From: Ceratothoa steindachneri
Taxonomy: Eukaryota; Arthropoda; Malacostraca; Isopoda; Cymothoidae
DNA length: 64,000 nucleotides
Direction of reading: 5' to 3'
Assembly (NCBI GenBank): GCA_963969495.1
Contig: OZ018330.1
Coordinates: forward strand, 53,443,034 to 53,507,033
The notes under the pieces are model-generated. The model was not told where the DNA came from. It was given only the letters and a program-made list of their open reading frames with translations, and did not search any database. The position numbers and the translations under genes were made by a program. The stretch's first letter is position 1. Each line of letters begins with the position of its first letter. Of the stretch, positions 41,524-52,869 are shown one piece after another.

Positions 41524-42050
41524 CAGAGGCGGATTTAGGTATGGGAAATATGGGCATCTGCCCAGGACGTCATCTTGCTAGGGACAGCATGGATTCCCGA
41601 GGATAAATGAAGTTCTCTTGTAAATATAAAGTAAAGTTTGCTAGTTTCAATCGTCCTATCAGCTTAAAAAAGCGATTACCAGGCAAGGGTGCTAACCACT
41701 ATACTAGGTGGGAGGCTAGTATTCCATATTTAAAGTGAAGGTGTACAATTTAGCACATTGAGCACTATTTACTTTAAATTTATATACTTTTTATATCTAT
41801 CTTCCTTTATTTTTGCTATTTATTGTAATTATTGTATATAGTTTGTGTAATAATTTACAATTTATGAATAGTTTTGTTTTTATACTTATAAACAATGATA
41901 ATTTATGTGTTATTGTTCCAAATAGATGAATAATAGTAATAATAAAAATTATAGTTGCTCTAAACTGTTTTGGGGAGGACGAAACAGTTTAAAGGCGGTA
42001 TCAAAGGGGGTGGGTCGCGAAGGGCGCCGTATTTGCCAGAACCACCTCTG
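41524..42050. mobile_element. Non-autonomous hAT-like element with CAGAGG ends
   Basis: Left tip CAGAGGCGGATTTAGG and right tip (inward) CAGAGGTGGTTCTGGC enclose ~527 bp of AT-rich non-coding DNA. Flanking 8-mers do not match clearly. Such CAG-type ends with a GGATTTAGG-like start are common in hAT derivatives. Confidence 0.5.
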
Positions 42051-42545
42051 ATAATTTGTTTGCTTTTTTTGTTGATAGCTAAGTGAAATATCAGCGTGGC
42101 ATCAAAGTGACCGGATGAAGATCGATTTTGTAAAATGGAAATTAATAGATGTACAGTAGTGATCAAATTATTATGGATTTCTTGAAAATTCGTAAATTTT
42201 ATGGTAAAAGGTAAATTAAAACTCTTTAATGAGTCAATAATGAAATTATTTTATCATATTAGTATGATATAACTATTATAAATTTTTGAAGACTAAATAT
42301 TAAATTGTTTTGCTTCAAACTCGTTGAAATAAATTAATGCAACACCGATTCGGTTTTGCCAGCTGCGGAAATTGTTACTCTTGTGCCTCAATTCCAATTC
42401 AGACTTCGCAAGGTGAGGGTGGGTGAGCTATTCTCTTTTGCTGTTACTCACCCAGTAATTCAACTAGTGTGTAATTTGCTTGCTTATGGATAATAGTAAC
42501 CGTTTTTTCTTGCAGCGTAATAGATAAAAAAGAAAGTGAACAGCT

Positions 42546-43680
42546 ATGGGTAAAGTCAGTGGCTTGATTTTTCGGAAAATTGGACAAATCAAAGTTTTAT
42601 TAAGTGATAGTGCACTAAAACATAAATCTATTGCCAAGAAATTGGGAGACTGTTCTCACACAGTAAGCAATATAAAAAAAAAATATGAAAACGGTCTTAA
42701 TTTAGATTTAGCAAGGGCTGAGAAATGTGGTCGCAAGATGAAAATAGCACTAAGAACAGACAAAAAAATAAAACAAATGGCTATTGAGGACAAAAGCAAA
42801 TCTAGTAGGAAGATTGCAAGCGAAGTGTTAACAGATGATATTAGTCTTTCTCGAATAACAGTAAAAAGGAGGTTACTGGGCAGTGAATTACGACCCTACC
42901 GTCCAAGAAAGAAGCATTGGCTTACCAAAACCAGGATACAGGCACGTCAAATCTGGGCTAATGCTCATGTTGATTGGACTTCTAAGCAATGGGAACTGGT
43001 AAGAGTGGTACATTTACCAGTTATTTTCTTTATTAAGCGTAAGTGAACATACTGTACCTAATGTAGTAGGTACATTGTGATTTACCTACTAGCTACGCGT
43101 TCATGCTGAATGAAATAATTTCAAGTCATAGTTTGTCTGGCTGTTTAACTGCTGCCACTAACATCACAGATGGTTTCAGTACTGCTATAATGCTTTATAT
43201 TGTTGCAGGTTGTGTTTTCGGACGAATCAACTAGTGTAGTACTTGGTGACTGTTTGCAGACAGTAAGGAGGCGATCAAGTGAGAAGTTTATGCCAGAGTG
43301 TCTTAAAAAGACTAAAACATTCACAGAAAATCATGGTATGGGGAGCAATTTCTGTACATGGGACAAGTTGCTTGAATATTGCTGAAGGTATAATGAATCA
43401 GTATAAGTATATTGAAGTACTAAAGAACCGTTTGGTACCTCAGATGATGGAATAGTTCGGTGACAGATCATACATATTTCAGCAATACTCGGCTCCTTGT
43501 CACACGGCGCGATCAGCGAAGACATGGTGTGCACAAATGGCATTGAACTGCTATCATGGCCTAGAAATTCCCTAGACATGAACCCTATTGAGATACACGA
43601 AGTTCCCATAACAACCAAAGCAAAGCTCATAGAACGTCTTATCTACGTTTAGCTTTAATCTGACAGAATCGAGCAATTAT
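42546..43680 (+). pseudogene. Tc1-like (DD34E) transposase with intron-like insert
   Basis: MGKVSGLIFRKIGQIKVLLS opens a 150-codon DNA-binding part with two helix-turn-helix regions (HKSIAKKLGDCSHTVSNIKK, then SSRKIASEVLTDD, ITVKRRLLG, YRPRKKHWLTK). The next segment after the insert begins VVFSDEST (first catalytic Asp). The second block reads QQYSAPCHTARSA, where the usual Asp is Tyr, and the last, MNPIE, holds the Glu. Frameshifts near 43350-43560 and the Tyr disable it. Confidence 0.88.
42999..43209 (+). other. Probable spliceosomal intron in the Tc1-like transposase
   Basis: A GTAAGA donor at 42999 and TTGTTGCAG acceptor ending 43209 enclose 211 bp with stops in the reading frame. Joining the flanks keeps the frame through the conserved WE-V-FSDES region. 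Tc1 elements usually lack introns, so an insertion that happens to end in GT...AG is the alternative. Confidence 0.65.
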
Positions 43681-43929
43681 GCAGAACTTTAATCACTCGC
43701 AGGCCAGAGCGTGTTAAGGCATTTAGAGGGGTCAAAGGAGGTCAAACCAAGTATTACTCAATATGAAAAAGGGTATTTTGGCCATATGTATGAAAATAAA
43801 TTGATTACTTGTCAATAAAATAACTTTATATAACCTTTTCCCAGAAAAATTACGAATTTTCAAGAAATCCATCATAATTCGATCACTACTGTAGGTAAAG
43901 AACGCGAATTTGGGGGTACGAAAGAGAAG

Positions 43930-44130
43930 GGTTTAAGTTGGATTAGATAGAAAGAGACTTAAGATAGGTCACAATCATTATTTCAAAAGTTTAGTGAATT
44001 ATTTTGAAGTGAGGAATAAGGCTGATAAGATGCTTAGGATTCTAAAATAATAATGTTAATTATAAAAGTAAAAAGGTTATTTATTACCAGACTATACAAT
44101 TCCTGTGTTAGACCTTTAAAGTGTAATATA
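43930..44130 (+). pseudogene. CR1-like RT fragment, plus strand
   Basis: Frames give RNKADKMLRIL and VKRLFITRLYNSCVRPLKC, which resemble the A-KAN--LG-I and LYN-LVRPHLEY blocks near the end of CR1 RTs. It is truncated and broken. It faces the minus-strand LINE at 44480-46393, tail to tail. Confidence 0.45.
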
Positions 44131-44199
44131 AAGCCATGGCTGTTGTTTAAAGCTCTCTGGGAGGATATGGCATCTCTGCTCCTCCCAATGCATGGGAGA

Positions 44200-44440
44200 T
44201 TAAGGGAAAAAGCTTTATTCCCACAACATGCAACAGCCTCACTAAAATCTAGCCTGATCCTTCAGGAAATTCTGATAGAAAACGCGGCCCCACTTAATTG
44301 GGATAACTTTGGCCAAAGTTACCACAATTAAGTGGGGCTGCGTTTTCTATCAGACTGCCCTAAGGAACCAGGTAGCATTGTAGGGAGGCTGTTGCATGCG
44401 CTGGGAATTTTATAGCATCGCCCTGCGCTAGGGATCCATG
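44200..44440. repeat. Inverted repeat with near-perfect 42-bp palindrome core
   Basis: Core 44271-44354 is centred between 44312 and 44313 on AACTTTGGCCAAAGTT. The 42-bp arms (each TCTGATAGAAAACGCGGCCC at the outside) differ at three positions. Weaker pairing continues outward, e.g. CATGCAACAGCCTC at 44227 against GAGGCTGTTGCATG at 44385. It lies between two LINE tails in opposite orientation. Confidence 0.85.
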
Positions 44441-44479
44441 CAACAGCTAGGAAGTGAAAGTTCTATTGCAACTTAACCT

Positions 44480-46393
44480 CACGCGGAATAAGAAGAGAAG
44501 GAGGCTGCAAAAAGCTAGTCAATAGCCTATACAAGGCAGCTCCTGCCCCCACCACCCCCTTTAGTCCCACCTCCCAACATCCTTATCCATAAATCTATCC
44601 AATCTATTCTTAAAACTTCGCAGAGAGAACCTCTTCTATCACATGACTAGTGAGCCTATTCCATTAATCTACGACTCGATTTGTAAGCTATTTTCTACCT
44701 ATCTCTTTCCTAAAACTAAACTTGTCTAGCTTCCACCCATTCTTACGTGTTCTAACATGTTCACTAGAATTAAGAACCTTACCTTTGTCTCCTCTATTAT
44801 TATAACCTCTTACCAACTTGAAGAGTTTAATCAAGTCCCCTCGGACTCTCTTTTCCTTTCTAACGTATCTAGTTCTAGTCTCTTAAGCTTTACATGATAA
44901 GGTCAGCTCCTCAATCCGTGAATCATCGTAGTCATCCTTCTTTGGACAGTCTCAAGCAAAACAATATCCATCCATCCTATAATAAAGTGACCAAGATGAG
45001 GCTTAAATAATGCCAGGTACAGTTTCAGAGTGACATAAACCTTACTCCCAATAAACTTCAATACCTTATTCGCTCAATTCCTAGCACTTATGCATTGCTT
45101 TCTAGGCCGGAAGGCTGAACTTACCCGGACACCTAGGTCTCTTTCGCATTGTGACCTTCCAAAATCTCTCATTCAGTTTATAATTATTCAGTAGATTAAA
45201 CCTACCTATAATAAGTACACTACACTTGCTTATGTTAAATTCCATTTCCCATTTCTCTGCCCATTGGGATAGTATGGTCAATTCATCTTGTAATACCTCA
45301 GCATCAGAGTCAGACCTGATAATCCTACCTAACTTAGTATCATCGTCAAACTTCCTCAGGTCGCTATTTATACCCAAGTCAAGATCATTAATATAAATCA
45401 AGAATAACAACGGTCACAACACTGACCCCTGAGGAACCCCACTGGTAACATTCTCCCACTCATATTTAATGCCGTCTATAGTAATTCTTTGCTGTCTATC
45501 TCTAAGCCACGACTGAAGCCACCTAAAAATACTTCCATAGATCCCAAGCGCTTCCAAGCAATTAACTGCTTAATCATTGTCTCATATTCCTGATCTACAC
45601 TATTCCTCTCTACTCGATGGTTATTTTTCCCTTCGACTGTTCTCATTGACATCACATTTCCTGACCTGAACTCACTCGTTAGTCCCCAAACAACCGTCTT
45701 CAGGTACTTCTTCAGACTACTATAATCTGCTTTTCTAAAGTCTGTGATTTTAACCTTATATATTCTACTGGGCGCCATTTTCCATTTTAACTTAATTCTA
45801 ATTTCGCAATGGTCGCTATTTTCGAAACTTCACCCAATCTCAGTATCGCTAGTACCTTCTATTTTATTTGTTGGAACAAAATCCAATATATCATCACCTC
45901 TAGTGGGTTGATTTATAACCTGTCTAGAAAATTATCCTGCACCATATTAAAAAATTCATCAGTCTCCTGATCACCTACAAGAGCTTCCTAGTATCTATTT
46001 TTGTAATTAAAATTTCCCATTATACACACGTGTGTACTGGTTCATGCACATTCTATCTCTTATCACAGAAGACACGAAGCTTCCTATCTGAGATTTGGTG
46101 GTCTCTATATTAATCCTATGACAAGTTTATCCTTTCCCTCCTTAACATCTAACCCTATCTCTATGAACTATATTATAACCATCAATCTGAGCTTCAGGTA
46201 TAAAGTTCTTTCCTGCCAAATCAAGGGACGCTTCTGTTATTGCAATAACATCGAAATTCTCTACACTCACTCTTCCGCTTAACAAATTCATCTTATTCCT
46301 TATGTTCCAACTATTTGTGTAGTCTATTTTCACTTTATTGTTCTTTATAGTCTTATCATTACTACACTCTACCTTCTTTTGTCCTCTGTTCAT
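44480..46393 (-). pseudogene. CR1-like LINE, decayed endonuclease and RT
   Basis: The endonuclease region begins near 46330 (YTNSWNIRNKMNLLSGRVSV, FDVIAITEASLDLAGKNFIP). The RT part runs from about 45780 (SMEVFLGGF and, in a second frame, WLQSWLRDRQQRITIDGI and NVTSGVPQGSVL, stop, PLLFLIYINDLDLG) to FDDDTKLGRI, the catalytic box, at about 45340. RLERV-like and NRVVDQWNRLTSHV blocks follow at 44950-44650. Stops and a gap between 45990 and 45780 disable it. It is a different subfamily from the LINE at 22635-23984. Confidence 0.8.
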
Positions 46394-46613
46394 TCCCCTC
46401 CCTGCTGCTCTTCAGATTCATCTGAATGCTTCACCCACACTTACCTCATCCTACTTACCCTAACAGCCTATACCTGGATACATCCAAGTGTGGTGGTCCC
46501 ACTCGGGAAGGGTAGTGGTGCCATATCCACTTAGAAATGACGTGAACACTCTACAACTCTTTTTATCTCGCTCTACAGAGTGGCTAGAGTCTTAACAACA
46601 TCTTCTGACCAAA

Positions 46614-46855
46614 GTCGCGTTCCCTCATTGATTCTGATTTATGACGTTACGACCTTCAAACTTTCACTAATTCCAGGTTTAACCTTGGGAGGGCCTTAGT
46701 AATTATATCATTCGAAAGAGGGTGTTAAACAACATAAAGGCTTTCAAATTTCGTTAGAGTGAGCTGAATAGTTACAATGTTATTACTAAAACAAAAAAAA
46801 AAGAACCGGAAACCGACAGATCGACCGACTTAGTGACATAAGAGTCGCATGCGAC
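46614..46855 (-). mobile_element. GTCGCG-ended short repeat, inverted copy
   Basis: Reverse complement of the repeat at 46994-47270, about 240 bp. It shares GTCGGTCG, GTAATAACATTGTAACTATT, GAAATTTGAAA and a GTCGCG/CGCGAC terminal pairing. Together with the next copy it forms a head-to-head pair. Confidence 0.7.
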
Positions 46856-46993
46856 TCAAAAACATAGCCTTGCCTGCTGGGCGCCTGGTCTTCTCATTAT
46901 TGTGAAAATGTATGCTTGCTGTATGGGGTCGAAAGAAGAGCTACAGGATTAATCCCTTGGATATCTGTTCAACTGTGGTTGGATAGGCTTATA

Positions 46994-47270
46994 GTCGCGT
47001 GGACGCGAATCTATAAGTTACTATGTCGATCCGTAGGTCGGTCGGTCGGATGGTAACCATTTTACTGTTCAATGTTTATTTGGTAATAACATGGTAACTA
47101 TTGGGCCGATTGTGACGAAATTTGAAACCCTTACATTGTTTTACATTCTCTTTCGGATGATATAATTGCCAAGGTCCTCTTAAGGTTAGTCCTAAATTAT
47201 TGAAAGTTTTGAAGGTCGTAAGGTCATATGGTTATATGGTAATAAGTCAGAATAATTGAGAGCACGCGAC
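46994..47270 (+). mobile_element. GTCGCG-ended short repeat, copy 2
   Basis: 277 bp from GTCGCGTGGACGCG to AGCACGCGAC. Closely similar to 51948-52226. Short inverted ends (GTCGCGTG/CACGCGAC) and no coding capacity suggest a miniature DNA transposon. Confidence 0.75.
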
Positions 47271-47436
47271 GAAGGTCTGTTGACCTCGTCCAGTTAAGAA
47301 TTATCTGCTTACGCCAGTCTTGATTTACGTCTTTAAAATATAGTCAGGCCCAGATGACGTTATCGCTTATGTTTTTTGAAAGATCGCGGGTTTGTTAATC
47401 ATAGATCTCGGATTAAAATTAAAAGTTTATAAATGG

Positions 47437-47565
47437 CGCTTCTATGCGGATCTAGAGGGGTGCCTAGGGGGCTAAAGCCCTCCCTCAAATTTCAGACCCG
47501 TTTATATTTCATTTTTTAAGCCATACTTTTATCCTGCTATTCATAAAGAGTTATGTAATAAAATA

Positions 47566-47609
<44 letters not shown>

Positions 47610-47930
47610 GTTTTTTTTTAACCGTTGAGATCGAATGTATCTTATATGATACACATCTAAAATACAGGTAAATCTCAAAAAATAATTAGTAAATTCAGTA
47701 TTATACTTTAGCTGACGTCTAAAAATTACAATAAACCACAATTCATAATTTTCTGTGCGGAAAAGGATCGGATCTGAGAGAGTCAGTGTTCACTCCTGTG
47801 TGAAATACGTTATTAATTATCAATGCTGTCTAAGGTAACCATTATTGATCATCGATTTCCTTTTCTCAGACTACTCAGAGGGAGGAATTCAGGCCCCCTT
47901 CCGCTAATTTTTATCTTGGATCAGCCACTG
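47437..47930. mobile_element. Non-autonomous element containing a (TA)n tract
   Basis: The right end, read inward, CAGTGGCTGATCCAAGATAA, and the left region GCGGATCTAGAGGGGTGCCT have the hAT-like CAG-GGCGGATC form. The middle holds (TA)n at 47566-47604. The left tip is eroded, so the start is approximate. Confidence 0.4.
47566..47604. repeat. (TA)n microsatellite
   Basis: About 19 TA units without interruption. Confidence 0.95.
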
Positions 47931-49499
47931 GTCCCTACTCCACAATTGTAGTAACACGATTTTTTTTTTTGCGTTAATCTGTACAATTACCAAAATTGTA
48001 CATATTGTTTGTTGAGTCTAGGCAGCAGACAGAATTGCAGTTTTCTTTGTACCTACAAATAACTTTGAGGCTGTTTCCAGTTTTTCGCCAATTTGAAAAT
48101 GTTTTCCGTCCAATAGTACAGATTGCTCGTTATTACCAAACGTTGTTATCTAAATATATTGAATACTGTTCTGGCGACAACCTAGAATATTGGGGGGCAT
48201 TGGGAGCCTGTTGAAGTTGTAAAATTGTACTCATTATTAAAATATTAAATCTGTAAATAAAATATGTTTAGAATTAATTATGAATACGAACATAGACTAT
48301 ATTTTATGCCTATAGTATATTATACGTGAACATACTCTTGTTTGCTATCGTATGTTTATTGTTTGCAAACAATAGACATGTTTATTTGTAATCTTTATCA
48401 TGTTGGTGAAAGAAAAATCTACGACTTCGGGTATGTGACATCATCACTTGTTCAAATACGAACCTTATGCACACTTGTTGCAGAAAACATAAACAGTCGG
48501 TGTTGAACAAAGTTGCAACCAGATGTCGCTTGGCCTAAAACAAATGACATTCCCATAGCGACATATTTTAAAATCTGAAATTAAAAGTAATTTTGAGGAC
48601 TTGTTTGTTATTATTACTTAGTATTTATTATAAAGTGAGTTCGACTATCAAATTATTAAACCTCCATGAAAGGGTCCATACAATAGCGAAAGTCGAATAT
48701 ACGAAATTTGTAACCCAATCTTTAGGAAGCCATAACAAAACGTTCTGATAAACATTTTTATTGCTCATAATTATACACATCCCGAAACTCAATTATTACA
48801 ACGACTGCCACACCTGGTTTTCCATGAAACGATCAATAACGACCTCTTGCATCAAAATCATTGATTTCTTTCCGTGTGTGAGAGGGTGAATTGAGCAAAG
48901 GAGTGTGAGGAAATTCAGACACTCCACCTTCTATTTAACACCAGCCGGCGGAAGGCACCGATCATATAATCGATGAGAAGGGGTTTGAAACCAGGTTGCC
49001 ACTGAACTCATTCACTCCACGTGCAGGTGCTCCCCCCCCCCACCACCACACGCAGAAGAATCATGGGGTTATACGCATTTCCCTAACCAAATTTCCGTAA
49101 CCATGGAGACCTCATAATTACGAGACCATTTATTTGCCGGACAAAAAACTTTGTATACAATCTCTACTTTTTACTGTGGAGTGTAGCATGGCCAACCATG
49201 CTGCAGAGGACATCTGAAGGCCTCTATGCCCTTGTACCCTAACGCAATTTGCCCTCCCGTCCCTAATGCCTGTATAGGGATCTGCGGTTATATACTACAC
49301 ATTTTTACTTCCTCTAACGTCACCACTTTTTCTTAACAAATATCACCCGAATTAATATTTGCTTTAAATCCCCGGGAGGGATCGAGGGGAGGCTACTGGT
49401 CAGAGTTGAGATAAAAACATCACCTTAGTCAGTGAAGGAAAATACCCCCCCTCCCCTAAAAAAAACTGAGTGAAGACGTTTCAGTTTGCAGCCACGGTC
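47931..49499. other. Non-coding DNA
   Basis: No recognisable gene or RNA. An open stretch at 47996-48214 has no protein similarity. A C-run (49031-49041) and an A-run near 49460 are present. The right part may include the 3' untranslated end of the LINE to the right. Confidence 0.4.
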
Positions 49500-51350
49500 T
49501 AGAATAAAGTTCTTGCGTGCCTTCCTGTCCTTAAGCCCGCAAAGAGGTCAGCATTGATTCTGGAGATTGGACAAGTTATGAAGGTTCCCCCACACTCCTT
49601 CCAGGTTCTAGCCTGTTTTATAAACTACTCAGGGTTTATATCTTCCATACAATTTCACTTCCTCTAAGTTTACCAAATTCTTTTCCAACCTCTTCATACA
49701 AGTTGTATACGTCGGTCAGGTCGCTCAGTCCGGGTAGATAATCTGGTGCCTTAGTGAGCGCACTCATTTCCCGTAATCCCTACATATGCAGGAACCCAAC
49801 ATAAGCCAATTTCCACATCCACCCTGCAAGCAGAAGCCATGGAATCACGAAAAATGCGAAAAGGGGAATGCGGAAATTGCAATGCCTCAAGGGTACTTAG
49901 CACACTCTATGAGTCGCTATGAATTACAAATCGCTTTCCGAACAGGCCATGGCACGCAATCACAGCTATCGACGTGTGTATTGCAACTAACTCGTGGGTG
50001 AAGCCGGGTGCAGAACCCGAAAGGGCTTCGCAGACTTTAAACGGCCATATACATAATGAAAGCCAACTTTTCCTTCAAATATGGAACCATCTACGTGCAA
50101 TGCACCATGAAATACGAACGATTCCTCCCGATGATGTAGAAGCTTTGCGAACAGAAGCGTGTCACAAATATTCAAAGGCTGTAGCCTCAGGGTGGCCTCT
50201 TGAGCAGGAACATCGTCATCACTGGCCCGAGAGTTACACCAAGGCGTTTCTTAATCTTTAACTAAAAAGACATGGTATGATTGGCGTCTCCCAACGGTAT
50301 ACATATACACCGTTAGAGAGTGGCCGAGGACGAAATAAGGGCAGTTGGCGACTGGATAAGACGCAGGACCCCCTTGTACAATTGCACTGTGCACGAAGTT
50401 ACGCAAGAGGCATCTTCCCCACATCGACAAGGAAACTCTCTTATAGGGTCTTTTGGAAGGCCCCACTTACCAAGCGAAGACCAATGTGGAAGATCGAAGC
50501 CTACTTATGCAATAGACTTACGAGAGCGGAGGAAAAAACCTCGACCCCGTAGTTTAGCTTTGAGCGTACAAATGATCAGTAGAACAGTAAGACGGTAGCC
50601 GTATTAGTATCCCACTTGCTAATGGCACAAAGTAAAAAATTTGCACGGGACAGGTAAAAGAGACCCTAAGGCTACGAATGTACGCTTCCCAGGTGAGACG
50701 ATGGTCAAAAACAGCCAAGAAAACCGCCATCAAAACGGTAAGAATCCATCTCTTCCGGGCTAGACCCATTTAGGAACAGGTCCGAATCGAAATGATGTCT
50801 ATATCGGCGACAGAATTGCACCAACTAGGCATTGACCAAAGAAAAATTAAACCTGTGTGCGTCGGCATATCGAGATACGGGGTTCCGAGACTGTTAGACT
50901 CGACGCTCCAGTGTAATAATCTGAACCATACCATAAGGGATCGAAATAATATCTACGTAGAGCGTAGATAAAACATCTACTGCTATCACTAAAGTGTTAC
51001 CGTTGATTCATATTGCGAAGAGAGTGACACTGAGCACACTCCTGGCGCTGCACCCTCTTCTTACCCAACAGGTCGAGAGAGAATTCCCCCACCCTTAAAA
51101 GGAAACGACGATCTCGTAGGAACTTAGAAAGGTTAAAAGGCTTTCTTTCGTTTCCATAAAATGGACTCTCCATGATACAGTGTCGAAACTGTATCAAAAT
51201 TAAGAAAAACCCTGGCAAAAATTTTTCCACGAAAGAAGTCTTCACAGATAGCACTCTCTATCAGGCGCAGAGCCCACCAATATCTCTATCAACTTGCACC
51301 CGCAGGATGTTAGAAAATTGGGCAAAAACTAGCCAGGGTGGAGTGATCTG
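49500..51350 (-). pseudogene. RNase-H LINE (I/R1-like): RT C-terminal half and RNase H
   Basis: From right to left on the minus strand: SKFLRDRRFLLRVGEFSLDL (~51120-51060, RT palm to the VPQGSVL region, damaged), VFDHRLTWEAYIRSLRVSF (~50720), LRSSTLVFAW with VGPSKRPYKRVSLSM (~50470), then RNase H: FHGALHVDGSIFEGKVGF (~50110), FVIHSDS (~49935) and IGLCWVPAYVGITGNECAH (~49800-49750). The VDGS, SDS and WVP-HVGI-GNE blocks are the RNase H of I- and R1-like LINEs. Many stops and frameshifts are present. It is probably the same element as 52870-55830. Confidence 0.75.
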
Positions 51351-51947
51351 CAGGGTGTAAAAACGAAGTTAAGATTAATTTTTACAAATTATTTAATAAG
51401 CTTACATACCATCATTTAATTACTTCCATGCAGGTTCTTTCAGGATTTATTGAATTTTGTGAATTAAAACGAAAATTCGTAAAAAAACAATACCTGTTTA
51501 CAAATATGACTGGAAAATGTGAAGAAATCGAGTACCTGTATAAAAGAGGCTAAGCTCCCGGCAATACGTTTCAAAATGTTGAACCCCACTAAGCAGATCT
51601 GATTTTAAGTGCTTCCAAACGGCTTTAAGAGACAAGCAATTGTCTTCTAAAAGTGAGGAACAACCCTCCCCGATCAGTTAGGGTCCCATCCCTCACCAAG
51701 AACATGATGAAGAAGATCAGGAAAAATCCAAGGAGAAGTGAAAGACAACTTGCTTTGGAGGCCAAAGTGAGCTCTATAGCCTTGCCAAAATTTCTGATGA
51801 TTTGAAAACTGCTCAATTCAAAATAGCTGCGGAAAATCTTCTTTCCACACCCACAAAAAAGAAGGAAGTCGAAAGAGCAAAGCTGCTCCTCCAAAGGCTC
51901 CTTGATGACTCGCAGCCCTCATTTTGTGTACAAAAAAGAAGTTGTTA

Positions 51948-52226
51948 GTCGCACGGACGTGACTCTATAGGTTACTATGTCGGTCGGTAGATCTGTCGGT
52001 CGGTAGATCTATCGGTCGGATGGTAACCATTTTCCTTTTCAATAAGTTCTTTGGCAATAACATCGTAACTATTCGTCCGATTCTAAGGAAACTTGAAACC
52101 CTTATGTTGTTTTACATTCTCTTTCGAACGATGTAATTGGCAAGGTCTCCCTAAGGTTATTCGCGGAATTATTGAAGGTTTTGAAGGTCGTAAGGTCATA
52201 ACTCAGAATAATTGAGAGCACGCGAC
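51948..52226 (+). mobile_element. GTCGCG-ended short repeat, copy 3
   Basis: 279 bp, collinear with 46994-47270 (GGTCGGATGGTAACCATTTT, TTACATTCTCTTTCG, GAAGGTCGTAAGGTCATA). TTA flanks each end (51945-51947 and 52227-52229), a possible 3-bp target duplication. It interrupts the mariner-like gene. Confidence 0.75.
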
Positions 52227-52386
52227 TTAAGTCTGTTGATCTTGTTTACCGTTCAAGACACAAAATAAGAATTAGATTCTGGTTGAACAGTAGACATCTT
52301 TCAGTAAACAGAAGCCTGCTTCATGGAGAACGTGGGATGCCATAACATCAACGGGCTAAAAAACACCTCTCTTCTTCATTGAAGAA

Positions 52387-52469
52387 GGGGTAAAGACCGA
52401 TCAACATGTTTATTTGGACATGTTAAAGGGGTAAAGATCGATCAACATTTTTATTTGGACATATTGAAG
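52387..52469. repeat. 41-bp tandem duplication
   Basis: GGGGTAAAGACCGATCAACA begins at 52387 and GGGGTAAAGATCGATCAACA at 52428. It lies within the mariner-like pseudogene and repeats its catalytic-domain segment. Confidence 0.85.
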
Positions 52470-52869
52470 GATAAAACCATCTCCTAGGAAACATCACATA
52501 GCAAAATAAAATAATCAAGAGTTTTTGGTTCAAAGGAACTTTCGCCTCTCAGTTCGCCAGCTTTGAATCCCATGAAGTTTTGAGTGTGGCAATGGTTTCA
52601 CAGAAGGCCTGTACCAAATCGCATCCAAATGTAGAATTTCTGAAGTGTGAACTGAAAAAATGCTGGAAGAAAATATCAGCTGAAACAGTTCGTGTCACTT
52701 GCATTCAGGTCATATCTAGCCTTCGTGGCATCAACGCAGAAGGCAGTAACATTGAATATTAGTTACTTCATATTCTACATATTATTTTTATTTCGTTTTA
52801 CTCTAAACAGTATGTAATATAACAGTGTGTTCTGAAAATAATTAAATAATTAACAGTCTACACCTCTTG

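Larger units (their letters stand above)
42154..43891 (+). mobile_element. Complete Tc1-like element with long inverted repeats
   Basis: CAGTAGTGATCAAATTATTA at 42154 and, inward from 43891, CAGTAGTGATCGAATTATGA extend into ~45-bp inverted repeats that include GGATTTCTTGAAAATTCGTA. TA target duplications flank both ends (42152-42153 and 43892-43893). One plus-strand transposase gene, interrupted by an intron-like insert, lies inside. Length 1,738 bp. Confidence 0.93.
51625..52762 (+). pseudogene. mariner-like transposase, interrupted by a short repeat
   Basis: Frames to the left of 51948 give MMKKIRKNPRRSERQLALEA (HTH region) and KTAQFKIAAENLLSTPTKKK with VERAKLLLQRLLDD. To the right of 52226 come GVKIDQHFYLDILKDKTIS, then a degraded region and KACTKSHPNVEFLKCELKKC with WKKISAETVRVTCIQV, the usual C-terminus. 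The catalytic DEK and QDGAPAH blocks are lost or unreadable. The mariner-like gene sits inside the RNase-H LINE and is itself split by the repeat at 51948-52226. Confidence 0.65.

Noticed and set aside
41680..41735. tRNA-like or SINE-like stretch (GGGTGCTAACCACTATAC)
   Set aside because: No complete A and B boxes and no foldable cloverleaf could be drawn.
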